Below, piece after piece: positions 16,026-24,294 of a stretch of 64,000 bases of DNA (its first letter is position 1; every line of letters starts with the position of its first letter). The position numbers were made by a program, and so were the translations under genes. The notes below the pieces were generated by a model. That model worked only from the letters and a program-made list of their open reading frames with translations, was not told where the DNA came from and did not search any database. This DNA is from Candidatus Binatia bacterium (GTDB taxonomy: Bacteria > Desulfobacterota > Binatia > Bin18), in assembly GCA_022826945.1 (NCBI GenBank), contig JAJDTY010000080.1:128211-192210 (forward strand). The letters run 5' to 3'.

Positions 16026-16811
16026 ATGCCAGAACCAGTCCTCATGGTTGAGAAAGCCGATGGAGTCGCAACCCTGACCCTGAACCGCCCACAGGCGATG
16101 AACGCCCTGTCCCGTGAACTCCGGCTCGAAGTCGTCAGCGCCTTTGCAGCGCTGCAAAGCGACCCGGCCACCCATGTCGTTATCCTGACCGGAGCCGGTC
16201 GGGCATTTTGTGCGGGGATGGACCTCAAAGAGCTGAGCCGGACGAGCGAGCCCTTACAAGAACCGCCACCAGCAAAGGGCAGCATGGATGTGGTGCGGGT
16301 CATGGAGGCGTTCGACCGGCCCATTATTGGGGCGATCAACGGTTTTGCCATTACGGGCGGGTTTGAGCTGGCCCTGGCCTGCGATGTGTTGATTGCGTCC
16401 AGCGACGCGCGTTTCGCAGATACGCACGCCCGGATGGGGGTCATGCCGGGTTGGGGGCTGAGCCAGAAACTCTCGCGCGTGATTGGTATTTACCGGGCGC
16501 GCGAATTGTCTTTGACCGGAAACTATCTGTCCGCCCAGCAAGCCGAAGCCTGGGGGCTGGTGAACCGGATTGTGGCTCCCGACGACTTGCTGCCGACCTG
16601 TCACGCCTTGGCCAAGGATATGCTGTCGTGTCTCCCCGACATGCTGCGCAATATGAAGCGCGTGATTAACGAAGGCTATGCCCGGACGCTCAGTGACGGA
16701 CTCCAACTCGAATCAACCGCTTGGCGTGAACAGGTTCGTGGCGTCACGCCAGAGGCGATTGCGGACAGGGTCGAAGGGGTGAAGCAGCGGGGCCGGACAC
16801 AGACATCCTGA
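16026..16811 (+). CDS. Enoyl-CoA hydratase/isomerase family protein
   Basis: A 261-residue crotonase-fold enzyme. The oxyanion-hole motifs are GAGRAFCAGMDLKEL (~residue 58) and INGFAITGGFELALACD (~residue 103). An aspartate/histidine (TNARMG-like, here DTHARMGVMPGWG) replaces the usual second catalytic Glu, so the precise reaction is open. AAGGAGGAG precedes the ATG. It probably hydrates or isomerises an unsaturated acyl-CoA. Confidence 0.92.
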   Translation: MPEPVLMVEKADGVATLTLNRPQAMNALSRELRLEVVSAFAALQSDPATHVVILTGAGRAFCAGMDLKELSRTSEPLQEPPPAKGSMDVVRVMEAFDRPIIGAINGFAITGGFELALACDVLIASSDARFADTHARMGVMPGWGLSQKLSRVIGIYRARELSLTGNYLSAQQAEAWGLVNRIVAPDDLLPTCHALAKDMLSCLPDMLRNMKRVINEGYARTLSDGLQLESTAWREQVRGVTPEAIADRVEGVKQRGRTQTS

Positions 16812-16860
16812 GTCAGGTACGCTGGGTGGACACGGGGGTCCGCCCCTACAGAGTCTTACT

Positions 16861-17736
16861 CTAGACTCGCCCAATAACCGTGTCCCCAATCTCTTTGACG
16901 TAATCCATAATTTCCGTCTCAGTGGAGTTGAGGGTGAACAGGGCGTCTCCTTTGGGCGGGAAAAGCAGAATCAAACGATCCACACCCAGGTCTGCATAAC
17001 GCTTGGCCTTGTCGAGATCGATCCGTCCAACCGGCGTCACGCTGATTTCCAGCTTGCCTAATCCGCTCGGGCGTTCATTTTTTTCCTCGGCAGCCTGCAA
17101 ACCATCAAGGCATTTTTTGGTGCCGTCCGCATCAAGGGCAAAGCCGTACCAACCGTTGCCATGGGTCACGGACCGCTGGAACGCCTGGGGGGTCATACCG
17201 CCAAACACAACCGGCGGACCGGGCTGCTGAACTGGCTTGGGAAATGCCTTGACGCCGCTAAAAGAGGCAAACTGTCCCTGATAGGACGGATCGTCCTGAC
17301 TCCAAATCGACCGCATGGCATCAACGTAATCGAGTGTGCGCGGCCCTTTATGACTGAATGGCGCCCCGAGAGCGTCAAATTCCGGCTTGAGATAGCCAAT
17401 ACCGACGCCAAAGATCAGGCGTCCGCCTGACAGGACATCCAGGCTGGCCATCTCTTTTGCCAGCACCAGCGGATTCCGCTGCGGCAGAATAATAATACCG
17501 GTTCCCATGCGGACGGTTTTGGTCTGGCCGGCCAGAAAGGCAAAAGCAATATTGGGGTCGAGCATGGGGTAGGTTGGTGGTAAGGGCGAAGGCGGCTCCT
17601 GCGGGTCCGGCAACACAATATGCTCGCCCGCCCAGACGGATTCAAATCCCGCCGCCTCGGCGGCCTGCGCTACCCGCGCCGATACGTCCGGCGTACTGCA
17701 CGGTCCCATATTGATGCCAAAGAGTCCGAGTTTCAT
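16861..17736 (-). CDS. LLM-class (F420-type) oxidoreductase
   Basis: A 291-residue luciferase-like TIM-barrel enzyme. MKLGLFGINMGPCSTPDVSA starts at 17736, behind AGGAGG. GFESVWAGEHIVLP (~residue 35) and GGRLIFGVGIGYLKPEF (~residue 105) are the family's cofactor and substrate segments. FGGMTPQAFQRSVTHGNGWYG follows in the C-terminal half. It is the third of three consecutive minus-strand paralogues (18703, 17815, 16861). The cofactor (F420 versus FMN) is inferred from family resemblance only. Confidence 0.9.
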   Translation of the reverse strand: MKLGLFGINMGPCSTPDVSARVAQAAEAAGFESVWAGEHIVLPDPQEPPSPLPPTYPMLDPNIAFAFLAGQTKTVRMGTGIIILPQRNPLVLAKEMASLDVLSGGRLIFGVGIGYLKPEFDALGAPFSHKGPRTLDYVDAMRSIWSQDDPSYQGQFASFSGVKAFPKPVQQPGPPVVFGGMTPQAFQRSVTHGNGWYGFALDADGTKKCLDGLQAAEEKNERPSGLGKLEISVTPVGRIDLDKAKRYADLGVDRLILLFPPKGDALFTLNSTETEIMDYVKEIGDTVIGRV

Positions 17737-17814
17737 GTTTTTCCTCCTTTTATCGGTCGATGAAGCCTGCTCACACAATCTGTCAGGTGAGGCCGATGCA
17801 GGGACCACACCGCG

Positions 17815-18687
17815 CTACCTCTCCGGCGCTAATACTTCAATGGCCCGCTCGTCCGGCACCATACCTCCCTTGGAGCTCAGGGGCATGATACACACGTGTG
17901 ACCCCCCCGCCTCATAATAGGCGGCAATCCGCTCGCGAATTTTTGCCTCGTCTCCCCAGGCAATAACTGCGTCCACGAGCCGGTCACTACCGCCGTTTGC
18001 CATATCGGCGTCAGTAAAACCGACTTCTTTGAAGCGCTGAACGTAGTGATCGATTTGGAGATAGGTCTGCATATAACTGCGGGCCGCAGCGCGGGCCGTA
18101 TCCGCGTCCGACTCCAGCATGACGCCCAGCTCGGCGCACAGCCACGGTTCCGGTCCAAGCGCCTTGCGGGTCGCCGCAATCTGCTCAAGCACGGTGAAAT
18201 AGGTATGCGTCCCCTGAGTCTGTGTTGCGGATAGCGCAAGCATCTTGGGCATCATTCCGGCCAGCACCACGGGTGGCTCGCTTTGGGGGGCCGGTGCGGC
18301 GTACGGTGCGGCTTTCATCTTGGTCAAATACTCACGCATGAAGCTGAGGGGTTTGCCATACGGAATGCCGCGCCGGGCGTTGCCCTGCGCATTACTCACA
18401 CCCAGACCGAGTACAAAGCGGTCGCCGTACAACTCGGCGAGCGTCCGGGTGGCATTGGCAATCGCAATCGGCTCATACGCATAGGTCACCACAATGCCGG
18501 TGGCGATGACCAGACGCTCGGTTTGGCTCAGCAAATACGAGGCAAACGAAAAACTCTCGCGGCCCAGGGTCTCGGGAAACCACAGGGCGCTATAGCCGAG
18601 CTGTTCGACTCTGCGGGCGAGCTGACCGGTCTGTTCGCCCGTAAGGCCATCCAGAAAAGTGAAAACGCCGGGAGGTCGGAGGTCCAT
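17815..18687 (-). CDS. LLM-class (F420-type) oxidoreductase
   Basis: A 290-residue luciferase-like protein: GYSALWFPETLGRESFSFASY at the front, GDRFVLGLGVSNAQGNARRG in the middle, PVVLAGMMPKMLALSATQTQG before the C-terminal barrel half. AGGAG precedes the ATG. It ends 78 bp before the 17736 paralogue and starts 15 bp after the 18703 paralogue on the same strand, so an operon is likely. It belongs to the branch often annotated as TIGR03620, from memory. Confidence 0.88.
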   Translation of the reverse strand: MDLRPPGVFTFLDGLTGEQTGQLARRVEQLGYSALWFPETLGRESFSFASYLLSQTERLVIATGIVVTYAYEPIAIANATRTLAELYGDRFVLGLGVSNAQGNARRGIPYGKPLSFMREYLTKMKAAPYAAPAPQSEPPVVLAGMMPKMLALSATQTQGTHTYFTVLEQIAATRKALGPEPWLCAELGVMLESDADTARAAARSYMQTYLQIDHYVQRFKEVGFTDADMANGGSDRLVDAVIAWGDEAKIRERIAAYYEAGGSHVCIMPLSSKGGMVPDERAIEVLAPER

Positions 18688-18702
18688 ACTTGCTCCTGCG
18701 GA

Positions 18703-19728
18703 CTAGCGAAAGGCTGGAATAACCTTGCCGGTAAACAGCTCCAAATGGGGCTGAATCCAGCTTGCCGGCAGGCCCGGCGGCAGCGTCCACGAATAATAAT
18801 GCGTCAGCGGGGTCTCTAGGGCATAGTCGCGGATCATCTGAATGCAGGTGTCCACGTCCACCACCTGAAACAGGCCCGATTCTCGTAAGGCATCGGTATC
18901 CGGCACCTTTGGAAACAGGGGCATACCAGCCTTTTCCAACCATTCGGCATAGGCGTTGACCTGATAGCGGACGTGTTCGGCGGCTTCATTCCAGGTCTTG
19001 TCCGGATCCTCGGACGGAATCAGCCAAAAATAGCCACCCGCGAGACGAATATCCGTGGTGGACTTCCCGACTTTTTCCAAGGCGGCCACATAGCGTTCAT
19101 ACGCCTCTTTCAGCGGGCCGACGCCGATATAGCCGTCACCATACTTTGCCGCCCGCCGGAGTGCCGGTGGGGTGAAGCCGCCGACCCAAATCGGTGGCCG
19201 TGGTTGCTGAATCGGCTCCGGGGTGAGCTTGGCTTTAGTGACCGTGTAATATTTCCCCTCAAATGTCAGGGTCTCGCCTTCCCACAAACGACGAATGATC
19301 TCGAGGCCCTCATTCGTGCGGGCGCCGCGCTCTTTGCTCGAAATCGCGAAGCTCTCAAACTCCTCGACTTTATACCCAACGCCCACACCCAGCTCGAACC
19401 GGCCACCCGAGATCACGTCCACTGTGGCCGCATCTTCAGCCATCCGGACCGGATTGTGGAAGGGCAGGAGCACCACGCTCGTCCCAATATGAATTTTCTT
19501 GGTCCGCGAGGCAATCGCGGCGGCAATCGGCAGCAGCGAAGGAGAATAACCATCCTCGATAAAATGATGCTCGGACAGCCAGATATCGTCGAAGCCGTTC
19601 TCCTCTCCCCATACGATCTGATCGATGATTTCGTTGTAGAGCTGGTCATAGGGACGTTTCCAGGCGGGCGGATTGCGAAAGTCATACCACATGCCAAAGC
19701 GAATTTTCGGATTTCCATGCTCACTCAT
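18703..19728 (-). CDS. LLM-class (F420-type) oxidoreductase
   Basis: A 341-residue luciferase-like protein, first gene of a three-paralogue set. It starts MSEHGNPKIRFGMWYDFRNP at 19728 behind AAGGAGG. GFDDIWLSEHHFIEDGYSPS and GGRFELGVGVGYKVEEFESF are the family landmarks, with PIWVGGFTPPALRRAAKYGDG later. The conserved SEHH is typical of the bacterial luciferase group. The substrate is unknown. Confidence 0.9.
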   Translation of the reverse strand: MSEHGNPKIRFGMWYDFRNPPAWKRPYDQLYNEIIDQIVWGEENGFDDIWLSEHHFIEDGYSPSLLPIAAAIASRTKKIHIGTSVVLLPFHNPVRMAEDAATVDVISGGRFELGVGVGYKVEEFESFAISSKERGARTNEGLEIIRRLWEGETLTFEGKYYTVTKAKLTPEPIQQPRPPIWVGGFTPPALRRAAKYGDGYIGVGPLKEAYERYVAALEKVGKSTTDIRLAGGYFWLIPSEDPDKTWNEAAEHVRYQVNAYAEWLEKAGMPLFPKVPDTDALRESGLFQVVDVDTCIQMIRDYALETPLTHYYSWTLPPGLPASWIQPHLELFTGKVIPAFR

Positions 19729-19859
19729 CGGACTGTCCTCCTTTGTCATCGATTGCGTATCTTATGGTCTGAGTGTGAAAATGGAAAGCGGACGCTGCTA
19801 CAATTGATTCGTCAGATGGCCCCTCTTCGCTCTGGAGAATCCTGGGCCTTCCCGCCTAG

Positions 19860-19888
19860 TTGACGGACCGCAGGGTTCTCTGTATAGC
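19860..19888 (+). promoter_or_regulatory. Candidate sigma70 promoter of fprA
   Basis: TTGACG (19860-19865) and TATAGC (19883-19888) are separated by 17 bp and lie 66 bp upstream of the fprA ATG. This is the best -35/-10 pair in the 225-bp gap between the luciferase-like set and fprA. Confidence 0.5.
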
Positions 19889-19953
19889 GAACGGGTTTCA
19901 CACGAGAAGAGTATGGGAGAGAATAGAGTATCTCCCCTTGAGAAAGGTATTGC

Positions 19954-21378
19954 ATGACGGACCAGATTGGCTCTGAAACAAATCCCCTCCGCGTCGCTAT
20001 TTTCGGCTCGGGCCCGGCTGGATTCTACGCGGTTGGCGAACTGCTCAAGCAAAAAGATATTGCTATTCGGGTTGACCTGTTTGATCGCCTGCCGACTCCC
20101 TATGGGTTGGTCCGAGGCGGCGTGGCACCGGATCATCAAAAAATTAAAGCGGTCATTCGACAATACGAAAAATTTGCCAATCTGCCCGGCTTTCGCTTTT
20201 TCGGAAACGTGACCTTTGGCGAAGATATCCGGCTGGCCGATACCCTGGCTCACTACCACCAAGTCCTGTTTTCGACCGGCGCGGAATCCGACCGGCAGCT
20301 CGGTATTCCGGGTGAAGACCTCATCGGCAGCGACCCGGCGACGATCTTTGTCGGCTGGTATAATGGGCATCCTGATTATCGCGATCTCAACTACGACCTG
20401 AGCAATGTCGAACGCGTCGCCGTGATCGGAAACGGCAATGTGGCCATGGATGTCGCCCGTATTCTGGCCCGCTCAATTGAAGAACTCTCAAAAACGGATA
20501 TCGCCGACTATGCGCTCGAAGCACTCAAGAAAAGCGCGGTCAAGGAGATCTATCTGCTGGGCCGACGGGGGCCCGCGCAGGCGGCCTTTACCAACCCCGA
20601 GATTCGGGAACTGACGGAAATGCCGATCACCGATCTGGTCGTCGAGCCGAAAGACCTTGAGCTTGATGAGGTTAATGCCGAGTTTCTTGCGCAGGCTACA
20701 GAGCCGGTACATCAGCGGAATATGGATATCCTGACGACCCAGATTCCCAAGGGCGAGGGAACGGCCCCCAGGAAGATTCGGGCACGCTTTTTTGTTTCTC
20801 CGGTCGAACTCTACGGGACCGAGCGCGTTGAGGGCATGAAGCTCGAAAAAAACCGTCTGGTAAAGGATGAGAGCGGAACGTTGCGTGCGCGCGGAACCGG
20901 AGAATACGAGGAGTTACCGAATATTCAGATGGTCTTCCGGTCCATCGGTTATAAAGGTCATCCGCTGAAAGACGTTCCGTTTGACGAGCGCGCAGGGATT
21001 ATTCCAAATCAAACCGGTCGAGTGATCGACCCGGAAACACAGGCGCCCATTGAGCGGCTGTATGTGGCCGGCTGGATCAAGCGCGGCCCGTCCGGCGTGG
21101 TGGGTACGAATAAGCCGGACGCGATTGAAACCGTCGGGTTCATGCTGGAAGACCTGCAACAGGGCAAAGTGCCCACTACCATCAACGCCAGCGACGGGGC
21201 GGTTCCTGCTCTGCTGGCCGAGAAGGGCGTCCGCTACGTCTCTTTTGCTGACTGGAAATATCTGGATCAGATAGAAGTCGAGAACGGGAAAAAAGTGGGC
21301 AAGCCGCGTGAGAAGATGACGACCGTCTCGGAGATGTTGGTCGCGCTCGATACCCAGGATTTGCAAGCTGCTAAATAA
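19954..21378 (+). CDS. fprA: Ferredoxin/adrenodoxin-type NADP+ reductase
   Basis: A 474-residue FAD- and NADP-binding enzyme of the adrenodoxin reductase/FprA family, passing electrons between NADPH and ferredoxin. The FAD motif is FGSGPAGFYAVGELL (~residue 18), followed by DRLPTPYGLVRGGVAPDHQ, and the NADP motif is VIGNGNVAMDVARIL (~residue 158). The C-terminus has GWIKRGPSGVVGTNKPDA, the usual active-site loop. It could supply reductant to the oxygenases in the window, but no ferredoxin gene is adjacent. Confidence 0.95.
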   Translation: MTDQIGSETNPLRVAIFGSGPAGFYAVGELLKQKDIAIRVDLFDRLPTPYGLVRGGVAPDHQKIKAVIRQYEKFANLPGFRFFGNVTFGEDIRLADTLAHYHQVLFSTGAESDRQLGIPGEDLIGSDPATIFVGWYNGHPDYRDLNYDLSNVERVAVIGNGNVAMDVARILARSIEELSKTDIADYALEALKKSAVKEIYLLGRRGPAQAAFTNPEIRELTEMPITDLVVEPKDLELDEVNAEFLAQATEPVHQRNMDILTTQIPKGEGTAPRKIRARFFVSPVELYGTERVEGMKLEKNRLVKDESGTLRARGTGEYEELPNIQMVFRSIGYKGHPLKDVPFDERAGIIPNQTGRVIDPETQAPIERLYVAGWIKRGPSGVVGTNKPDAIETVGFMLEDLQQGKVPTTINASDGAVPALLAEKGVRYVSFADWKYLDQIEVENGKKVGKPREKMTTVSEMLVALDTQDLQAAK

Positions 21379-21409
21379 TGACAAGCTGCCGTGGAAGTGA
21401 GTCAACGCT

Positions 21410-22387
21410 ATGAAAGCTATTCGGATACACGAGTTCGGTGAACCAGAGGTATTGCAGCTCGAAGAAGTCGCGGACCTGACCCCTGGGGCGGGTCAAGTCG
21501 TGGTGCGTATGCACGCGGTCGGAGTCAATCCGGTTGAGACCTAGATTCGGTCCGGGATCTACCCCAAGCCGCCGACACCCTTTACTCCCGGTTCTGACGG
21601 GGCCGGCGTAATCGAGGCTGTGGGCGAGGGCGTGGACCGGGCTGCCGTGGGCGACCGGGTATATCTGGCCGGTTCTCTCAGCGGCACGTACGCCGAACAG
21701 GCCCTGTGCAAGCAGGAGCAGGTGCACCCGCTCGGCGAACCGGCATCGTTTGCCCAAGGGGCCGCTGTGTTCGTGCCCTATGGAACTGCCTATCAGGCGC
21801 TCTTTCACTGCGGTCATGCCTCACCCGGTGAAACACTCTTCGTGCATGGGGCCAGCGGTGGGGTGGGTATCGCCGGAGTGCAGCTCGGTCGGGCCGCCGG
21901 TATGACGGTGATTGGAACCGCGAGTACGGAACGCGGCCGTCAGCTCGTGTCCGAACAAGGCGCGCAGCATGTCCTTGATCATAGTGCCGCGTCGTATCTG
22001 GAAGAAGTGCAGACCCTGACGGACGGGCGGGGCGTCGATGTTATTTTGGAGATGCTGGCCAACGTTAATCTCTCCAAGGACCTCGACCTGCTCGCCATGC
22101 ATGGGCGAGTGGTTGTCATCGGCAATCGGGGCGAGAGGAACCAGGGCACAATCGAGATCAATCCCCGGGCGGCCATGATGCGGGACGCCTCCATCATCGG
22201 TATGACTTTACGCAACGCCACGCCGCAGGATCATGTCCGCATCCACTCCGCCCTTGTTGCCGGCCTGGCCAACGGCACACTCCGGCCCGTAATCGGACAG
22301 GAACTCCCCTTGGCCGAAGCTGCACAGGCCCACCGCGCCGTCAGTGGAGCGGGCAAAGCCTACGGCAAGGTGGTGCTGATACCGTAG
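21410..22387 (+). pseudogene. Quinone oxidoreductase (MDR family) interrupted by an in-frame TAG
   Basis: The frame from the ATG at 21410 reads MKAIRIHEFGEPEVLQLEEV and continues to the stop at 22387 (326 codons), with one interruption: TAG at 21542-21544, codon 45. It falls exactly where the family has Tyr (NPVET-stop-IRSGIYP). The rest is intact, including VHGASGGVGIAGVQLGRAAG and the C-terminal QAHRAVSGAGKAYGKVVLIP. One base change from TAC/TAT explains it. A start further in (21620) could yield a 255-residue piece lacking the N-domain. A sequencing error is possible. Confidence 0.85.
22325..22387 (+). repeat. Duplicated C-terminal segment of the quinone oxidoreductase, first copy
   Basis: The last 21 codons of the interrupted oxidoreductase recur, diverged, at 22869-22931, past vapB and the vapC remnant. 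Both end with the same reading frame and stop codon. Confidence 0.75.
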
Positions 22388-22478
22388 AATTGCGCCTCAT
22401 TCTTACCTGTCCGTTATGAAGGCTCGCTCTGTACGAAAGCTATAGACTCTCTGTATATAGTTCACGGAGGTGTCTTCG

Positions 22479-22712
22479 ATGTCTATTGGTTCTATATTCG
22501 TTCATAACCGCACCCAGGCGGTCCGGTTACCCGCCGAGACTCGTTTCCCGGACGAAGTGAAATACGTCACTGTTCGTGTTGTCGGAAAGGATCGGGTGTT
22601 ATCTCCCGTGGATAGCTCATGGAACAGCTTCTTTCTCGCTGAAGAAGGTGTGAGCGATGATTTTCTGGAAGAACGGGCTTTCAAGGAACAAGCTGAGCGG
22701 GAAGCCTTTTGA
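22479..22712 (+). CDS. vapB: VapB-family antitoxin (AbrB-like)
   Basis: A 77-residue protein starting MSIGSIFVHNRTQAVRLPAE behind GGAGG (22466-22470), followed by TRFPDEVKYVTVRVVGKDRV. This is a SpoVT/AbrB swapped-hairpin fold with a C-terminal toxin-binding tail (SFFLAEEGVSDDFLEER). It binds and inhibits a VapC ribonuclease and represses the operon. The following vapC is only a 3' fragment, so the antitoxin is orphaned. Upstream AT-rich TATATAG is a possible operator. Confidence 0.85.
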   Translation: MSIGSIFVHNRTQAVRLPAETRFPDEVKYVTVRVVGKDRVLSPVDSSWNSFFLAEEGVSDDFLEERAFKEQAEREAF

Positions 22713-22715
22713 TAA

Positions 22716-22850
22716 GGGCTACCGATTGGCGTGAACGATGTAGATATAGCGGGTCACTCCAGAAGCGAAGGGCTCACCTTGGTCACTAATAATCTGAAGG
22801 AATTTGAGTGGGTGGAAGGCCTGCGGCTGGAGAACTGGCTTTCATCTTGA
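22716..22850 (+). pseudogene. vapC: VapC toxin 3' remnant
   Basis: The frame from 22716 reads GLPIGVNDVDIAGHSRSEGL then TLVTNNLKEFEWVEGLRLENW before TGA at 22848. These are the last ~45 residues of a PIN-domain VapC, including the conserved D of xxNDxxIAAH and the LVTNNxxEF motif. The 5' two thirds with the first catalytic acids are missing, and no start codon fits. It follows vapB directly, as in a normal vapBC operon. Confidence 0.75.
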
Positions 22851-22868
22851 GGATAAAAAATCCCAGTC

Positions 22869-22931
22869 CAGGCCCATCGCGCCGTGAGCGGATCAGGCAA
22901 AGCCTACGGGAAGATCGCGCTGATATCGTAG
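22869..22931 (+). repeat. Second copy of the quinone oxidoreductase C-terminus (gene fragment)
   Basis: CAG...TAG encodes QAHRAVSGSGKAYGKIALIS and stop, matching the end of the gene at 21410-22387 except for a few substitutions. It is isolated: only 18 bp separate it from the vapC remnant. It points to a lost tandem copy of the oxidoreductase. Confidence 0.75.
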
Positions 22932-22999
22932 AGCTGAATCGTCTCTCTGACAGGGCTATATCTGACTATCACATGACTCTACTCTCAGGGAACGCTGGG

Positions 23000-23362
23000 A
23001 TGCTTTATAATAACAACTTAGTCTTGGGAAGCATGGTGAGTATAATCGTGCTGTTTGCAACGGGATGTTTTCTCACTACTTCTACTTCGAGGAACTCTTA
23101 TCATTCTCCCCGCACTGGCCTACCTTCAGTCTCAGCGCAACCGTCAGTTGGTGATAGAAACAGTGCTCTGATCTCCGCATGTGGCTCTGCAGGTATGGGA
23201 GTAGATTTTGTAACGGGGAATTGCGTCCCATCGAGCGGAGGGCAGGTTAATCCGTATAACCTGTATCCCCCGTTTCAGGCCCCACTTCCCAAACAGACAC
23301 CAAGCGAAATGATTCTACGTTGTCCAGGTGGCGTCGATTTCGTCACAGGGCAGTGTATATGA
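23000..23362 (+). CDS. Small putative lipoprotein with duplicated GVDFVTG motif
   Basis: From the ATG at 23000 (120 residues) a hydrophobic stretch LVLGSMVSIIVLFATGC forms a possible signal with a lipobox-like FATGC. The rest is Ser/Pro-rich and contains CGSAGMGVDFVTGNCV and, at the end, CPGGVDFVTGQCI: two short Cys-flanked repeats. No family recognised. The start is uncertain (22973 and 23033 also possible, no clear ribosome-binding site). The frame upstream reads through the oxidoreductase fragment and is not part of the gene. Confidence 0.45.
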   Translation: MLYNNNLVLGSMVSIIVLFATGCFLTTSTSRNSYHSPRTGLPSVSAQPSVGDRNSALISACGSAGMGVDFVTGNCVPSSGGQVNPYNLYPPFQAPLPKQTPSEMILRCPGGVDFVTGQCI

Positions 23363-23529
23363 CAGTGCCACAGAGGTGATACTGTTCGCCTGTTTCCTCA
23401 GTTTCGCTCTGATTCCCTACACCAATTGTGACGTTTCCCTTCTGGAGCGGACCGTCCGTGGCCTAATTTGATCAATGCCGTTGCTAAGTCGTCGCCGGCT
23501 ATGCTCCATCCTGTCGTGAGTGTTGTTTT

Positions 23530-23563
23530 CTATCAGAAAATCAGTACTATCAGAAAACCAGTA
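23530..23563 (+). promoter_or_regulatory. Two tandem 17-bp repeats upstream of the AbrB antitoxin gene
   Basis: CTATCAGAAAATCAGTA (23530-23546) and CTATCAGAAAACCAGTA (23547-23563) are adjacent and differ at one base. They end 18 bp before the antitoxin ATG, a natural place for autoregulation by the AbrB-type antitoxin. The rest of the 23363-23581 gap shows no gene. Confidence 0.6.
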
Positions 23564-23581
23564 AGTAGAAAGAGATGCGAC

Positions 23582-23857
23582 ATGGACACAACGGTACAGG
23601 TCCGACAAAGGGGTACGCTGACGTTACCGGCCAGCCTACGAGAGCGGTACAACATTAAGCCGGGGGATACGTTTAGAATTGTCGATCTTGACGGTATCCT
23701 AGTTCTGACTCCCATGGTCCCCATGGTGCCCGAATTGGCGAGAGAGATAGAACGCGCTCGGATTGAGGCCGGCCTTAGCGTCGAGGACATGCTTGATTCG
23801 CTGCGCGATCAGCGGGCACGATACGTTCAAGAGAGGTATGGTAAAAAGCATTCATGA
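23582..23857 (+). CDS. AbrB/MazE-type antitoxin
   Basis: A 91-residue protein with the SpoVT-AbrB DNA-binding fold at the start (TTVQVRQRGTLTLPASLRER and YNIKPGDTFRIVDLDG), followed by an alpha-helical acidic tail that would wrap the toxin. The stop overlaps the ATG of the PIN toxin by four bases (ATGA). Expression is probably controlled through the tandem repeats just upstream. Confidence 0.88.
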   Translation: MDTTVQVRQRGTLTLPASLRERYNIKPGDTFRIVDLDGILVLTPMVPMVPELAREIERARIEAGLSVEDMLDSLRDQRARYVQERYGKKHS

Positions 23858-24294
23858 GCAATCTGTCGGTCTTTCTTGATGCCGACGCTATCTTTGCCGG
23901 ATCAGCCGCCCCGACAGCACATAGTGCCAGTCACATTATTCTCCGACTCGGAGAAATGACCCTCATTGACTGTGTGACCTCTACCCAAGCGATCACCGAG
24001 GTTGAGCGTAATCTCGCAGACAAGCTGCCAAGCAAGTTGTCAGAATTTCAACTGATCGTGAGTCGAAGTCTGCGAGTCGTCTCGGACCCTGAGTTGGAAG
24101 AATTATGTCAGTATAAAGGGCAAGCTGACCCGAAAGACTTGCCAATTCTCGTTGCTGCTGTGAGAGAAAAGTGTTCGTCTCTGCTGACGTTTAATATACG
24201 CCATTACCATCCGTCCGCTGCCACGATAACGATTCAGCGTCCGGGCGAGTTCGTCCGAACTGTGAGAGCAATACTGTCGCAGATAAGGACTTAA
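23854..24294 (+). CDS. PIN-domain toxin (VapC-like ribonuclease)
   Basis: A 146-residue PIN nuclease. The metal-binding acids are visible: D9/D11 in FLDADAIFAG, E49/E51 in AITEVERN, and D-containing ADPKDLPILVAAV (~residue 92), followed by LLTFNIRHYHP. VapC-like enzymes cut tRNA or rRNA; the target is unknown. It appears intact, unlike the vapC remnant 1 kb away. Its stop overlaps the convergent pmoB stop by four bases, so the toxin-antitoxin pair abuts the monooxygenase operon. Confidence 0.85.
   Translation: MSNLSVFLDADAIFAGSAAPTAHSASHIILRLGEMTLIDCVTSTQAITEVERNLADKLPSKLSEFQLIVSRSLRVVSDPELEELCQYKGQADPKDLPILVAAVREKCSSLLTFNIRHYHPSAATITIQRPGEFVRTVRAILSQIRT

Noticed and set aside
21410..22387. 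UAG recoding (for example pyrrolysine) in the broken oxidoreductase
   Set aside because: The position is a Tyr in the family and other genes in the window end in TAG; a single point mutation is simpler.
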